64,000 nt of DNA from CADEDH01 sp047974625 (lineage in GTDB: Bacteria > Actinomycetota > Acidimicrobiia > Acidimicrobiales > SZUA-35). Where the stretch lies: the NCBI GenBank assembly GCA_047974625.1, contig JBKECK010000115.1, positions 1 to 64,000 on the forward strand, written 5' to 3'. The position numbers and the translations under genes were made by a program. A model generated the notes under the pieces. That model did no database searches and was not told where the DNA came from. It was given only the letters and a program-made list of their open reading frames with translations. Positions 52,198 to 61,041 of this stretch are shown piece after piece (position 1 is the first letter of the stretch; the number at the start of each line of letters is the position of its first letter).

Positions 52198-53463
52198 TCA
52201 GTCGAGGTAATCGCGGAGGCGTTCGCTGCGCAGGGGGTGGCGCAGCTTGGCCAGGGTCTTGGACTCGATCTGACGGATCCGTTCCCGGGTGACGCCGAAC
52301 TCCCGCCCCACCTCCTCCAGGGTCCGGGGCCTACCGTCCACCAACCCGAACCGGAGGCGCACCACTTCTGACTCACGCTCGTTGAGATCGTCCAGCACAT
52401 CCCGCACCGCCTGCTCCAGAAGCTTGCGGGCGGCCAGGTCGAGCGGGGCGGCGCCCCGGTCGGGGATGAAGTCGGCCATCGAGGTGTCGTTCTCGTCGCC
52501 CACCGGGGAGTCGAGCGACAGGGGGTCCTGGGAGGCGATCCGCAGGATCTCGGTGACCCGGTCCTCGTCGAGATCGACGTCAGCGGCCAGTTCGGCCATG
52601 GTCGGATCCCGCTCCAGCTTCTGGGCCAGGGCCCGCTGGGCCCGGACCACCTTGTTGATCGACTCGACCATGTGCACCGGCACCCGGATGGTGCGGGACT
52701 GGTCGGCGATGGCCCGGGTGATGGCCTGACGGATCCACCAGGTGGCGTAGGTCGAGAACTTAAAGCCCTTGGTGTAGTCGAACTTCTGAACCGCCCGCAT
52801 CAGCCCCAGGTTGCCTTCCTGGATGAGATCGAGGATCGGCACCCCCCGCCCCACGTAGCGTTTCGCAATCGACACCACCAGCCGGAGGTTGGCCGAGGTC
52901 AGCTCCCGGCGGGCCCGCTCACCGTCGGCGGTGGCCCGTCTCAGGCGACGCTGCTCGTCGGGCCCGATCGAATCCCACCGGTCCGAGGTGAGCAGCTCGG
53001 CCGCCTCGGCAGCGGCAAGGGTGCCCTGCTCGATCCGCTTGGCCAGCTGGACCTCCTCCTCGGCGGCCAGCAGGGGTACCTTGCCGATCTCCTTCAGGTA
53101 CATCTTGACCGGATCGGCCGAGCCGCTGGCCCTGGCCACCGCGGCCGCGGCCACCTTGGCCGGATCGTGACGACGCCGGGCGCGGGCCCGGGTCCGGCCC
53201 GGGGGGCCACCGGCGGGATCGACAGGCGCCGGGCCGTCGTCGAAGGGTGCGTCGTCGTAGGGGACGTCGTTCTCGTCGAGGAACCGGCGCACCTCCTCCA
53301 GGACCGTCGGGGTCAGCTGGACGCGGGCCATGACGGCGACCACGTCGTCCTGGTTCAGGGGGCGGCCGCCCTTGGCCCGCAGCAACAACCGTTCGCGGTG
53401 CTCGTCAGCCAGCGCGAATTGGGTCTGGCCGACGTTCATCGTCCCACCGGCCTCCTCCGTCAC
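52198..53463 (-). CDS. rpoD: Primary sigma factor RpoD (SigA-type)
   Basis: 421 residues from the GTG at 53463, whose GTGA overlaps the dnaG stop; an ATG at 53439 is the alternative. Region 1.2 DPVKMYLKEIGKVPLLAAEEE, region 2 with NLRLVVSIAKRYVGRGVPIL and KFSTYATWWIRQAITRAIAD, region 3 LERDPTMAELAADVDLDED, and region 4 VTRERIRQIESKTLAKLRHP. Missing the long region 1.1 of proteobacteria. It is the housekeeping sigma factor and sits right after dnaG, the old macromolecular-synthesis order. Confidence 0.97.
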   Translation of the reverse strand: MTEEAGGTMNVGQTQFALADEHRERLLLRAKGGRPLNQDDVVAVMARVQLTPTVLEEVRRFLDENDVPYDDAPFDDGPAPVDPAGGPPGRTRARARRRHDPAKVAAAAVARASGSADPVKMYLKEIGKVPLLAAEEEVQLAKRIEQGTLAAAEAAELLTSDRWDSIGPDEQRRLRRATADGERARRELTSANLRLVVSIAKRYVGRGVPILDLIQEGNLGLMRAVQKFDYTKGFKFSTYATWWIRQAITRAIADQSRTIRVPVHMVESINKVVRAQRALAQKLERDPTMAELAADVDLDEDRVTEILRIASQDPLSLDSPVGDENDTSMADFIPDRGAAPLDLAARKLLEQAVRDVLDDLNERESEVVRLRFGLVDGRPRTLEEVGREFGVTRERIRQIESKTLAKLRHPLRSERLRDYLD

Positions 53464-55316
53464 GCGCCCTCCTCCGCTGCTCCGAGAAACCAACCTAGCA
53501 AGGCATCCACGGTTGCTGCTGCTCGGTCGGGCACACGAAGGTCATCGCGCCGCAGCCGGTACCACTCCATTTCCCGGGCCAAACGGGCGTACCCCTCGGC
53601 GTCCACATCCCGAGCCTCACGACGGCAGTCGTCGATCTGGCGGTCGAGGTAGGCGGCCCACAACAGCCCGGCCACGTCCAACGGATCGGCGGCCGAATCG
53701 TCCACGGCGAGGCGTTGCACCACCTCGGCCACCTCCGGTCCACCGGTGGCGGCCACGTCGTGCAACGACGGGCTGGTCTTGATCAGGTGATAGATGGTGG
53801 CGCACATCGGGTCGACGAACAGTTCCGGCACCAGCAGGCCGTCGATCTCGTCGGACCGGTTGACCACCAGCCGCAGCGCCTCCATCTCGGTGTGGTCACG
53901 CTCGGGCCCGTTCCCCCGTCCGGACCCGTACCGGCCCTGACGGTCGGAGCGGTCGCCGGTTCCCACCGCCGCACCGGAGCGGGTACGGCCCGCGGCCTCC
54001 CCCTGACCGGCGCCGACCGTGGCCACACCACGGGGCCGGGCCGAATCGTCGGCCAGCATGCGGCGCAGCAGGTCGGGGTCCACCTGGCAGCGGCTGGCCA
54101 CGGTCATCACGTACTGGTCCCGCACCAGGGGGTTGGGGTGTTCGGCCACCATCTCCATGGCCCGCTGGGCGGCCCGGGCCCGCCCCTCCCCCGAGGAACG
54201 GTCCACCCGGGAGATGGCCCGGTCGACCCGGACCTCGAGGAACGGGCGGGCGTCGGTGACGGCGGCCCGCAGCCGGGCCGGGTCGGTCACCGACAGCTCA
54301 CCCGGATCGAGACCGGCCGGCAGGTCGGCCACGGCCACGTCGAGGTCGTGGGTCTCCTCCCACTCGTAGAACCGGGCTGCGGCGTCCTGGCCGGCCTTGT
54401 CGGCGTCGAAGGCCAGGACCACCCGGCGGGCGAAGCGTCGCAGCAGTTTGACGTGCTCCTCGGTGAGGGCCGTGCCGCAGGTGGCCACCGCCCTCGGTGT
54501 GCCGGCCCGGGCGAAACCGATGACGTCGGTGTAGCCCTCGCACACGATCACCTCGTCGGCCTCGACGATGGCCGTCTTGGCCCAGTTGAGGCCATACAGG
54601 ACCCGGCTCTTGGCGTAGACGGTCGACTCGGAGGAATTCTTGTACTTGGACCCTTCGGCGCCGGGAAGGTTCCGGCCCCCGAAGCCGACCGCCCTCCCCT
54701 GGGCGTCGAGGATGGGGAACATGACCCGGGCCCGGAAGGCGTCCTGCTGACGACCGACCCGGTTGACGAATCCGAGGCCGGAGTCGGTGAGGTCCCGGTC
54801 GGACAGGCGCAGGCCCCGGGCCAGGGTGTCCCAGCTGTCGGGGGCCCAGCCGATCCGGTAGGCCCGCACGATGTCACCGTCGAGGCCCCGCTGGCGCAGA
54901 TAGCTGCGGGCCGGGCCGGCGTCGGGGCTGGTGAGGAGCCGCTGGTGGTAGAACTCGACCGCCCGCCCCACGGCGTCGCTCAGGGCCGAGCGGCGGCGCC
55001 GTTCCTCGCTCTGGTTGGAGTCGGTGTAGCGCAGGCTGATCTTGGCCTTGGCGGCCAGCCATTCGACGGCGCCGACGAAATCAAGCAGTTCCTTCTCGCG
55101 GACGAAGTCGATGATGTCGCCCCCGACACCACAACCGAAGCAGTGGTAGAAGCCCCGCTCGCCGTCGACGGAGAACGATCCGGTGCGTTCGTCGTGGAAC
55201 GGGCACAGGCCCTGCCACTGACGACCCACCCGCTTGAGCTGCGTGTACTCCGAGACGACGGCAACGACGTCGGTTGCCTCGCGAACCCGCGTCACATCCT
55301 CATCGACGATTCCCAC
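53460..55316 (-). CDS. dnaG: DNA primase DnaG
   Basis: 618 residues. N-terminal zinc ribbon: Cys38-x2-His41 in GLCPFHDERTG and Cys59-x2-Cys62 in HCFGCGVGGD. Then RNA-polymerase-like motif RAYRIGWAPDSWD and RVMFPILDAQGRAVGFGGR, and the TOPRIM site VIVCEGYTDVIGF with later FDADKAGQDA. The C-terminal helicase-binding part is short, with a Gly/Arg-rich linker at about 440-490. Makes RNA primers for replication. It overlaps rpoD by 4 bases. Confidence 0.97.
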   Translation of the reverse strand: MGIVDEDVTRVREATDVVAVVSEYTQLKRVGRQWQGLCPFHDERTGSFSVDGERGFYHCFGCGVGGDIIDFVREKELLDFVGAVEWLAAKAKISLRYTDSNQSEERRRRSALSDAVGRAVEFYHQRLLTSPDAGPARSYLRQRGLDGDIVRAYRIGWAPDSWDTLARGLRLSDRDLTDSGLGFVNRVGRQQDAFRARVMFPILDAQGRAVGFGGRNLPGAEGSKYKNSSESTVYAKSRVLYGLNWAKTAIVEADEVIVCEGYTDVIGFARAGTPRAVATCGTALTEEHVKLLRRFARRVVLAFDADKAGQDAAARFYEWEETHDLDVAVADLPAGLDPGELSVTDPARLRAAVTDARPFLEVRVDRAISRVDRSSGEGRARAAQRAMEMVAEHPNPLVRDQYVMTVASRCQVDPDLLRRMLADDSARPRGVATVGAGQGEAAGRTRSGAAVGTGDRSDRQGRYGSGRGNGPERDHTEMEALRLVVNRSDEIDGLLVPELFVDPMCATIYHLIKTSPSLHDVAATGGPEVAEVVQRLAVDDSAADPLDVAGLLWAAYLDRQIDDCRREARDVDAEGYARLAREMEWYRLRRDDLRVPDRAAATVDALLGWFLGAAEEGA

Positions 55317-55352
55317 TCGACCCCAGGCTACTCGGCCGGGTGGGCCCGGCGG

Positions 55353-56669
55353 TCAGACGAGACGGTCGTTGAACCAGCCGACCAGGTCGGCGATCGGCAG
55401 CCGGACCTGCTCCATCGAGTCCCGCTCCCGCACGGTGACGGCCTTGTCGGTCACCGAGTCGAAGTCGTAGGTGATGCAGTAGGGGGTGCCGATCTCGTCC
55501 TGACGACGATACCGACGGCCGATGGCCTGGGTCTCGTCGTAGTCGCACATCCAGTGCGGGGCCAGGGTGGCCAACACCTCCTTGGCCGGTTCGGTGAGCT
55601 CGGGCTTCTTCGACAGGGGCAGCACGGCGACCTTGTATGGGGCGATCCGGTGGTGGAGCCGCAGCACCGTGCGCTGCTCGCCGTTGACCTCCTCCTCGTG
55701 GTAGGCGGCCATGAGGAAGGCCATCATGGTGCGGGTGGCCCCGGCCGCCGGTTCGATCACGTGGGGCACGTATCGCTCGTTGGTGGCGGGGTCCAGATAG
55801 TCGAGCCGGGTCCCGGAGTGCTCGGCGTGCTGGCTGAGGTCGTAGTCGCCCCGGTTGGCGATCCCCTCCAGCTCGTCCCAGCCCCAGGGGAACAGGAACT
55901 CGACGTCGCTGGTACCCGACGAGTAGTGGCTGAGCTCGTCGGCGTCGTGGGCCCGGAGGCGGAGCTCGTCGGCCGGGATCCCGTGCTCCACGTACCAGTC
56001 GAACCGTTCCTGGCACCAGTACCGATACCACTGGTCGGCCTCGGCCGGAGGCACGAAGAACTCCATCTCCATCTGCTCGAACTCGCGGGTGCGGAACACG
56101 AAGTTCCCGGGGGTGATCTCGTTGCGGAAACTCTTGCCCACCTGGGCGATCCCGAACGGTGGCCGGCGGCGGGCGGTGTTGAGCACGTTGGCGAAGTTGA
56201 TGAACATGCCCTGGGCCGTCTCCGGCCTCAGGTAGGCGACGGCACCGCTGTCCTCCACCGGCCCGGCGTGGGTCTTGAACATCAGGTTGAACTGGCGGGC
56301 CTCGGTGAAGGTGTCGCGCGACCCGCAGGTGGGACAGACGTTCGGGTCCTCGAGCTTGTCGAGGCGATGGCGGGCCCCGCAGTGCCGGCAGTCGACCAGG
56401 GGGTCGGTGAAGTTGGCCAGGTGGCCGGACGCCTCCCACACCGCGGGTGGGGACAGGATTGCGGCGTCCAGACCGACGACGTCGTGGCGCATCTGGACCA
56501 TGGACCGCCACCAGGCGTCCTTGACGTTGCGCAGCATCAGCACGCCCACCGGCCCGTAGTCGTAGGTGGACCGGAAACCGCCGTAGATCTCGGCTGAGGG
56601 GAAGACGATGCCCCGCCGCTTGGACAGGTTGACAATCTTGTCGAACAGCTCGGGGTGGGACTCGGCCAT
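55353..56669 (-). CDS. glyS: Glycyl-tRNA synthetase (single-chain)
   Basis: 438 residues from the ATG at 56669, the start that fits the family (FDKIVNLSKRRGIVFPSAEIYGG). Class II synthetase of the homodimeric type: motif 1 near YDYGPVGVLMLRNVK, a zinc-binding insert CRHCGARH and CPTCGSRD, motif 2 FRNEITPGNFVFRTREFEQME, motif 3 in ARATRTMMAFLMAAY, and the C-terminal anticodon domain VAVLPLSKKPE. It ends 37 bases before the dnaG start, so the two are likely one transcript. Confidence 0.97.
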   Translation of the reverse strand: MAESHPELFDKIVNLSKRRGIVFPSAEIYGGFRSTYDYGPVGVLMLRNVKDAWWRSMVQMRHDVVGLDAAILSPPAVWEASGHLANFTDPLVDCRHCGARHRLDKLEDPNVCPTCGSRDTFTEARQFNLMFKTHAGPVEDSGAVAYLRPETAQGMFINFANVLNTARRRPPFGIAQVGKSFRNEITPGNFVFRTREFEQMEMEFFVPPAEADQWYRYWCQERFDWYVEHGIPADELRLRAHDADELSHYSSGTSDVEFLFPWGWDELEGIANRGDYDLSQHAEHSGTRLDYLDPATNERYVPHVIEPAAGATRTMMAFLMAAYHEEEVNGEQRTVLRLHHRIAPYKVAVLPLSKKPELTEPAKEVLATLAPHWMCDYDETQAIGRRYRRQDEIGTPYCITYDFDSVTDKAVTVRERDSMEQVRLPIADLVGWFNDRLV

Positions 56670-56795
56670 GAGGGCGAGGCTAACGGGATCATCATCCGGG
56701 TCAGCCCGAATTTCGACGCCACGATCCGCCGATCGGGCCGCAAGTACGACCCCGAACCACTTGCGAATCGGGGGGCCGCGGCCGATGGGGACATC

Positions 56796-58160
56796 ATGCC
56801 TGCCAACGGCGCCCCGCGCCGCCGCGCCGTGCGGGGTCGACGCGGTCGGGACCGGGCCCCGACCGGAACCCCAGATGTGCCCGGGGTTCGTGGGCAGCTC
56901 CGGCGCCGGATCACGGCCGCCGCGCTCGACCTGACGGTCGTGGCCGCACCGGTGGTCGCGCTGGCCTGGGTCCTGCGGACCCAGGTGCCGGACGGGGCCG
57001 GCTGGGCCGGAACCGCGCTGCGGTGGTCGCTGCCCAACGTGGTGCTGGTGGCCGCCAGCGGGCTGTTGTGGCTCGTGGCGGTGCTGGCGCTCCTTCCGGC
57101 CCTGACCGGCGACCGGACCCCCGGGATGCGCCTCACCGGCCTGGTGGTGCTCAACGACCGTGGCCTCCCCGCCGACACCCTGCATCACCTGGTCCGGGCC
57201 CTGGCCGTCCCCGTGGACGTCCTGCCCGTCGTGGTTCCCGGCCTGGTGGGTCTGGTCTCGATCCTGGTCGACGTCGACCGTCGTCGGGTCGGTGACCGGT
57301 GGGCGGGAACGGTGGTGGTGGCGACCCCCACCCTGCGTCCCGCACACTCACGCCCGGCGGGCCCGGTCCGGTCCGCACCCTTCGTCGACGGGGGCGGGCG
57401 CCCGGAGGCGGGCAACGGGCCGCTGATGGCCGCCCTGCTGGCCGAGTTGCAGGACCCGCCACCGATCACCCTCGACCTGCCGGACGACGCCCCGCCCCTG
57501 TCCCGGCCCGATCGGGGCCCGACTCCGGACGACGGGGGGCGGGACCGGCACGACATCCGCATCCGGCCTCCCCTCCCGCCCTCGATGCGGGCGGTGACCC
57601 CACAGGGTGATCTGCCCCTGTCGAAACCCCGGCCCAGCGCCGGCCCGCCGTCCCCACCGGACCCGTTCGAAACACCGCGCCCACCCCGGGTGGTGCCGTC
57701 CAGCGGCCGGCGGGCGGCACCACCCGAACGGGCCCCTCGCTCCCCCAAACCGGCCGCCCGGTTGCCCGACCAGCTTTCCCCTTCCCGGCCAGCGGCCTCA
57801 CGACATGCCGGACCGGCCCCGGACCCGGACCCGGAGTCCCGTCCCGAGGCGACCCCCCGACCGGTTACGAGCCCCCGACCCGAGGCGACGCCACCGGAAC
57901 CGGCCGGTCCCGGCCGGTCCCAACCGGCTCCCCCCGTCACCGGCTCGAGCCATCTCGTCCGACCGGCCGGCGCCGATCGAGCCCCGGGGCCCGGGACGGG
58001 CCGAGGTCCGGATGGTCGGGCGGACGGTACCGGCGACCGGATCCGGCCCACATGGGACGAGGCCGCCGGGACCTGGGTGGTCCGCCACCCCCGCACCGGT
58101 CGCCGGTACCGGTACGACCGGACCACCAGCACCTGGGTGCCCGACGGGCCGCACCCCTGA
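56796..58160 (+). CDS. RDD-family membrane protein with long disordered tail
   Basis: 454 residues from the ATG at 56796. The RDD domain (about 30-180) has the first Arg and Asp in RRRITAAALDLTVVAAP, the Gly-rich GDRTPGMRLTGL, and the last Asp region DVDRRRVGDRWAGT. Three or four membrane helices. Residues of about 210-405 are Pro/Arg-rich and disordered. The last 35 residues read WDEAAGTWVVRHPRTGRRY and end TSTWVPDGPHP, a small WW-like end seen on other actinobacterial surface proteins. Divergent from glyS. Function unknown. Confidence 0.85.
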   Translation: MPANGAPRRRAVRGRRGRDRAPTGTPDVPGVRGQLRRRITAAALDLTVVAAPVVALAWVLRTQVPDGAGWAGTALRWSLPNVVLVAASGLLWLVAVLALLPALTGDRTPGMRLTGLVVLNDRGLPADTLHHLVRALAVPVDVLPVVVPGLVGLVSILVDVDRRRVGDRWAGTVVVATPTLRPAHSRPAGPVRSAPFVDGGGRPEAGNGPLMAALLAELQDPPPITLDLPDDAPPLSRPDRGPTPDDGGRDRHDIRIRPPLPPSMRAVTPQGDLPLSKPRPSAGPPSPPDPFETPRPPRVVPSSGRRAAPPERAPRSPKPAARLPDQLSPSRPAASRHAGPAPDPDPESRPEATPRPVTSPRPEATPPEPAGPGRSQPAPPVTGSSHLVRPAGADRAPGPGTGRGPDGRADGTGDRIRPTWDEAAGTWVVRHPRTGRRYRYDRTTSTWVPDGPHP

Positions 58161-58182
58161 TCCCGGGCGGCCCCGCCCGGGA

Positions 58183-58908
58183 TCAGGAGTCGAGCTGCTC
58201 GTAGAGGACTGCCGAGGCCTGCAACCGGCGTTCGATGTGCTGTTCGATCATCCTGGCGGCCAGGTGCTCCAGCTCCTGGGCCGTCTCCTCGGTGGTGGTG
58301 TCGAGCACCTGGCGGACGCGACCGTCCAGAACGAGGCGGAGGGCGTCGAGGGCTTCGGGGCCGATCGGCAGGCCCCGCCGATGCGAAGCGCAGAAGACCC
58401 CGCCCTCGTGCAGGCTGAGGGACACCAGCCCGTCGCGGCGTTCGCACGCCACGCAGGAATCTACCCGAGGCTGGACCCCGTCGAGGGCGAGCAGTTTGGC
58501 CACGAACGCCGGCACCACCAGACGGTTCCCGCTCCGGTCGAGCTCGGTGAGGGCACCGACGAGGAGCTTGTAGCGGGCCGGTTCGGATTCCCCCTCGGCG
58601 GTGGAGTGGTCGATGGCCTCGAGCAGGATCGCCGCCCGACTGATCCGGCCCAGGTCGGCCCGCAGCCCGGCCAGGGGCCGGACCCGCTCGGCCTGGGTGA
58701 CGATGTCGAGATTGCGGCCCTCGTAGCACTGGACCTGGATGATGGAGGCCGGTTCCAGGCGGGAGCCGAACTTGCTCCTGGTCCGCCGGACCCCCTTGGC
58801 CACGGCCCGGATCTTGCCCCGGCCACGGCTGTAGAGAACGACGATCCGGTCGGCCTCCCCCAGCTTGTAGGTCCGCAGCACGACAGCCTCGTCCCGGTAC
58901 AGGGCCAT
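58183..58908 (-). CDS. recO: DNA repair protein RecO
   Basis: 241 residues from the ATG at 58908, 2 bases after the uppS stop. N-terminal OB fold LYRDEAVVLRTYKLGEADRI, helical core, and the zinc-type Cys pair region SCVACERRDG with VFCASHRRG. RecO loads RecA at gapped DNA with RecR. Longer in-frame starts (up to 59085) run into uppS and can be dropped. Confidence 0.95.
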   Translation of the reverse strand: MALYRDEAVVLRTYKLGEADRIVVLYSRGRGKIRAVAKGVRRTRSKFGSRLEPASIIQVQCYEGRNLDIVTQAERVRPLAGLRADLGRISRAAILLEAIDHSTAEGESEPARYKLLVGALTELDRSGNRLVVPAFVAKLLALDGVQPRVDSCVACERRDGLVSLSLHEGGVFCASHRRGLPIGPEALDALRLVLDGRVRQVLDTTTEETAQELEHLAARMIEQHIERRLQASAVLYEQLDS

Positions 58909-58910
58909 GG

Positions 58911-59636
58911 CTAGCCGCTCAAACCCCCGAAGCGCCGGTCGCGTCGCTGGTATTCGGCGATGGCCTCGGCCAGGTGGTTGCGCCGGAAGGCCGGCCAGTA
59001 GGTCTCGACGAACACCAGCTCGGCGTAGGCCGACTGCCAGATCAGGTAGTTGGACAGCCGGTGCTCCCCGGAGGTGCGAATCCATAGGTCGACCTCGGGC
59101 ATCTCAGGGTCGTACAGGCGTTTGGAGATCGTGTCCTCGTCGATGGCGCCCGGGTCGATCCCTTCAGCCGCGATGGCCCGCACCGCGTCCACCAGCTCGG
59201 CTCGGGCCCCGTAGTTGAACGCGATGGTGAGCGTGAGTCGTCGATTACCGGCGGTGAGGGCCACCGACTCGTCCATCCGGCGCAGCAGGCGTTTCGGTAC
59301 CCGCCAGTCCCGCCGGCCGATGAACCGGATGCGCACCCCCATCTCGTGGAGTTCATCGCGCCGGCCCACCAGCAACGACTCGTTGAAGCGCATCAGAAAC
59401 CGGACCTCGTCGCCGGGGCGCCGCCAGTTCTCGGTGGAGAAGGCGTACACGGTGAGCCACGAGACCCCCAGCTCGATGGCCCCCTCGACCACGTCGAGCA
59501 GGGCCTCCTCGCCGGCGGCGTGCCCGTCAGTCCGCTTCAGGCCCCGCTGCTGGGCCCATCGGCCGTTGCCGTCCATCACGCAGGCGACGTGCCGGGGCAC
59601 GCGATCGGAATCGATCGACGGGTTCGCAGTCATCAC
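58911..59636 (-). CDS. uppS: Undecaprenyl (polyprenyl) diphosphate synthase
   Basis: 241 residues. Cis-prenyltransferase motifs: HVACVMDGNGRWAQQRG with the catalytic Asp, LTVYAFSTENWRR, TIAFNYGARAELVDA, and the end DLWIRTSGEHRLSNYLIWQ followed by AYAELVFVETYWP. Makes the C55 carrier for cell-wall synthesis. It lies 2 bases upstream of recO in a conserved actinobacterial pair. Confidence 0.96.
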   Translation of the reverse strand: MMTANPSIDSDRVPRHVACVMDGNGRWAQQRGLKRTDGHAAGEEALLDVVEGAIELGVSWLTVYAFSTENWRRPGDEVRFLMRFNESLLVGRRDELHEMGVRIRFIGRRDWRVPKRLLRRMDESVALTAGNRRLTLTIAFNYGARAELVDAVRAIAAEGIDPGAIDEDTISKRLYDPEMPEVDLWIRTSGEHRLSNYLIWQSAYAELVFVETYWPAFRRNHLAEAIAEYQRRDRRFGGLSG

Positions 59637-59709
59637 CGAGAACCGTAGCGAGCCGTGTCCGTTACCGGACGGCCGTCACCGGCGACGGGCCGGTCCGGAT
59701 CGCCTCCGC

Positions 59710-60975
59710 CTAGTCTTCAGCCTGGTCGAGCACGGTGTCGGGGCCCCGGACCGCCGATCCCGGCTGGTTGGATGCGCTCCCCGGCCGGTTGGTGCTCGCA
59801 CTCGGCTCGGGCGACGTCACGGACGGTTTCGGTTTGGGGGTGCTGGTGGGCCCGGGCGCCGGGGTGGCGGTGACGGGCGATTCGGTCGATGGCGGGCTGG
59901 GGCCTACCGTCACCGACGGCTCCGGGGCGGGTGACGGTAGAGGCCTCGGGGTGGGGGCGACCGTGGGAGCCGGGGACGGGGCCGGCGTGGGGGCGGGTGC
60001 CGGCCTACTGTTCGGGGCCCTGGTGGTCGTGGTCCGGCGATGGCCGGTGGCGGCGCTGGTCCTGGTGGTCCGCCGGGGGGCCACGGTTGGCGGGTTGGTC
60101 TGCGGGGGGACGGTCTCGCCCGTCCCGACCACCGGGGCAGCCGGTTCGCTCGCCGGGGTGGTGGCGCTGGAGGGAGCGATGGTGGATCGTGCTGTCCCGG
60201 CCGACGCCGTGGCCGGGACAGTGGTGGACGCCGACGGGATGAACCCGGTTCCCGGCGGGACCGCCCCGGTGGTGGTGAGTTGGCGCTGCACGATCACCAC
60301 GCCGATGGCGGCCACCCCGGCCACGAGGGCCCCGCTGAGCGCGATGGTGAACCAGCCCCGGTCGGCCAGCTCGGCCAGCCGGGAACGCCAGTCGGCGGGC
60401 GGCTCCACCAGGGTGGGGGTCTGGCGGGCGTGCCCGGGGGGGTCCTCGTCGACGCCAAGGACGACCCGGCTCGGCTTGGGGCCGAACAGGGGGGCGTCTG
60501 GGGGGGTGGACCACCGGACCGGGCCCGCGGCCGGCCCGGGGTCGGTGACCGGCTCGCTCACGATCGGCGGGGCCCCCGACGACCATTCGTCCGGGTGGGG
60601 CGGGGCTCCGTCGATGGGTTCGTCCGCTTCGCCGGACCCCTTGGGGTGCCGCGACGCCCACCGGAACAGGCGGGCGTCCTCGCCGACCACGGGGGCGGTG
60701 TCGCCGTCCTGGCCGATGATCACCGACCGGGATGGACCGGGGCCGGACGGGTCGGGGCCGCCGGATCCCGAATCGGGCGAGTCGGAGGGCGAACCGGGCG
60801 GGGTGGGCAAACCGGCGGGTTCGGCCGGCTCGTCGGGGGCAGGCTTGGCCGTCCCCCCGTGCTTCCGGGATCCGAAACCGGTTGAGCCGCGAGGATGGCG
60901 GGCCCCGTTCAGTGGGGATGATCCACCGCGGGGCGGCGGATTGCCGGCCCCGGGTGTTCCGTCCTCCTCACGCAT
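59710..60975 (-). CDS. Pro/Thr-rich single-pass membrane protein
   Basis: 421 residues. The first 210 are Pro/Gly/Asp-rich and disordered, with a short ordered stretch VIIGQDGDTAPVVGEDARLF. A membrane helix follows (WFTIALSGALVAGVAAIGVVIV). The outer 180 residues are almost pure Thr/Pro/Ser/Ala repeats (PAPTPAPSPAPTVAPTP) and end in a charged VLDQAED. Such a tail is likely glycosylated or spans the cell wall. I recognise no domain. Coding is supported by the membrane helix and the strand arrangement. Confidence 0.7.
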   Translation of the reverse strand: MREEDGTPGAGNPPPRGGSSPLNGARHPRGSTGFGSRKHGGTAKPAPDEPAEPAGLPTPPGSPSDSPDSGSGGPDPSGPGPSRSVIIGQDGDTAPVVGEDARLFRWASRHPKGSGEADEPIDGAPPHPDEWSSGAPPIVSEPVTDPGPAAGPVRWSTPPDAPLFGPKPSRVVLGVDEDPPGHARQTPTLVEPPADWRSRLAELADRGWFTIALSGALVAGVAAIGVVIVQRQLTTTGAVPPGTGFIPSASTTVPATASAGTARSTIAPSSATTPASEPAAPVVGTGETVPPQTNPPTVAPRRTTRTSAATGHRRTTTTRAPNSRPAPAPTPAPSPAPTVAPTPRPLPSPAPEPSVTVGPSPPSTESPVTATPAPGPTSTPKPKPSVTSPEPSASTNRPGSASNQPGSAVRGPDTVLDQAED

Positions 60976-61041
60976 GCTCGCTCACTCCCGACATCCTCGG
61001 CGCCCGGCCCGTTACGAGCACCGTCGAGGTTAGTCCGTAGG

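Noticed and set aside
53715..56597. 960-codon open frame on the plus strand opposite dnaG and glyS
   Set aside because: It spans two certain genes on the other strand and shows the same antisense composition; no motif.
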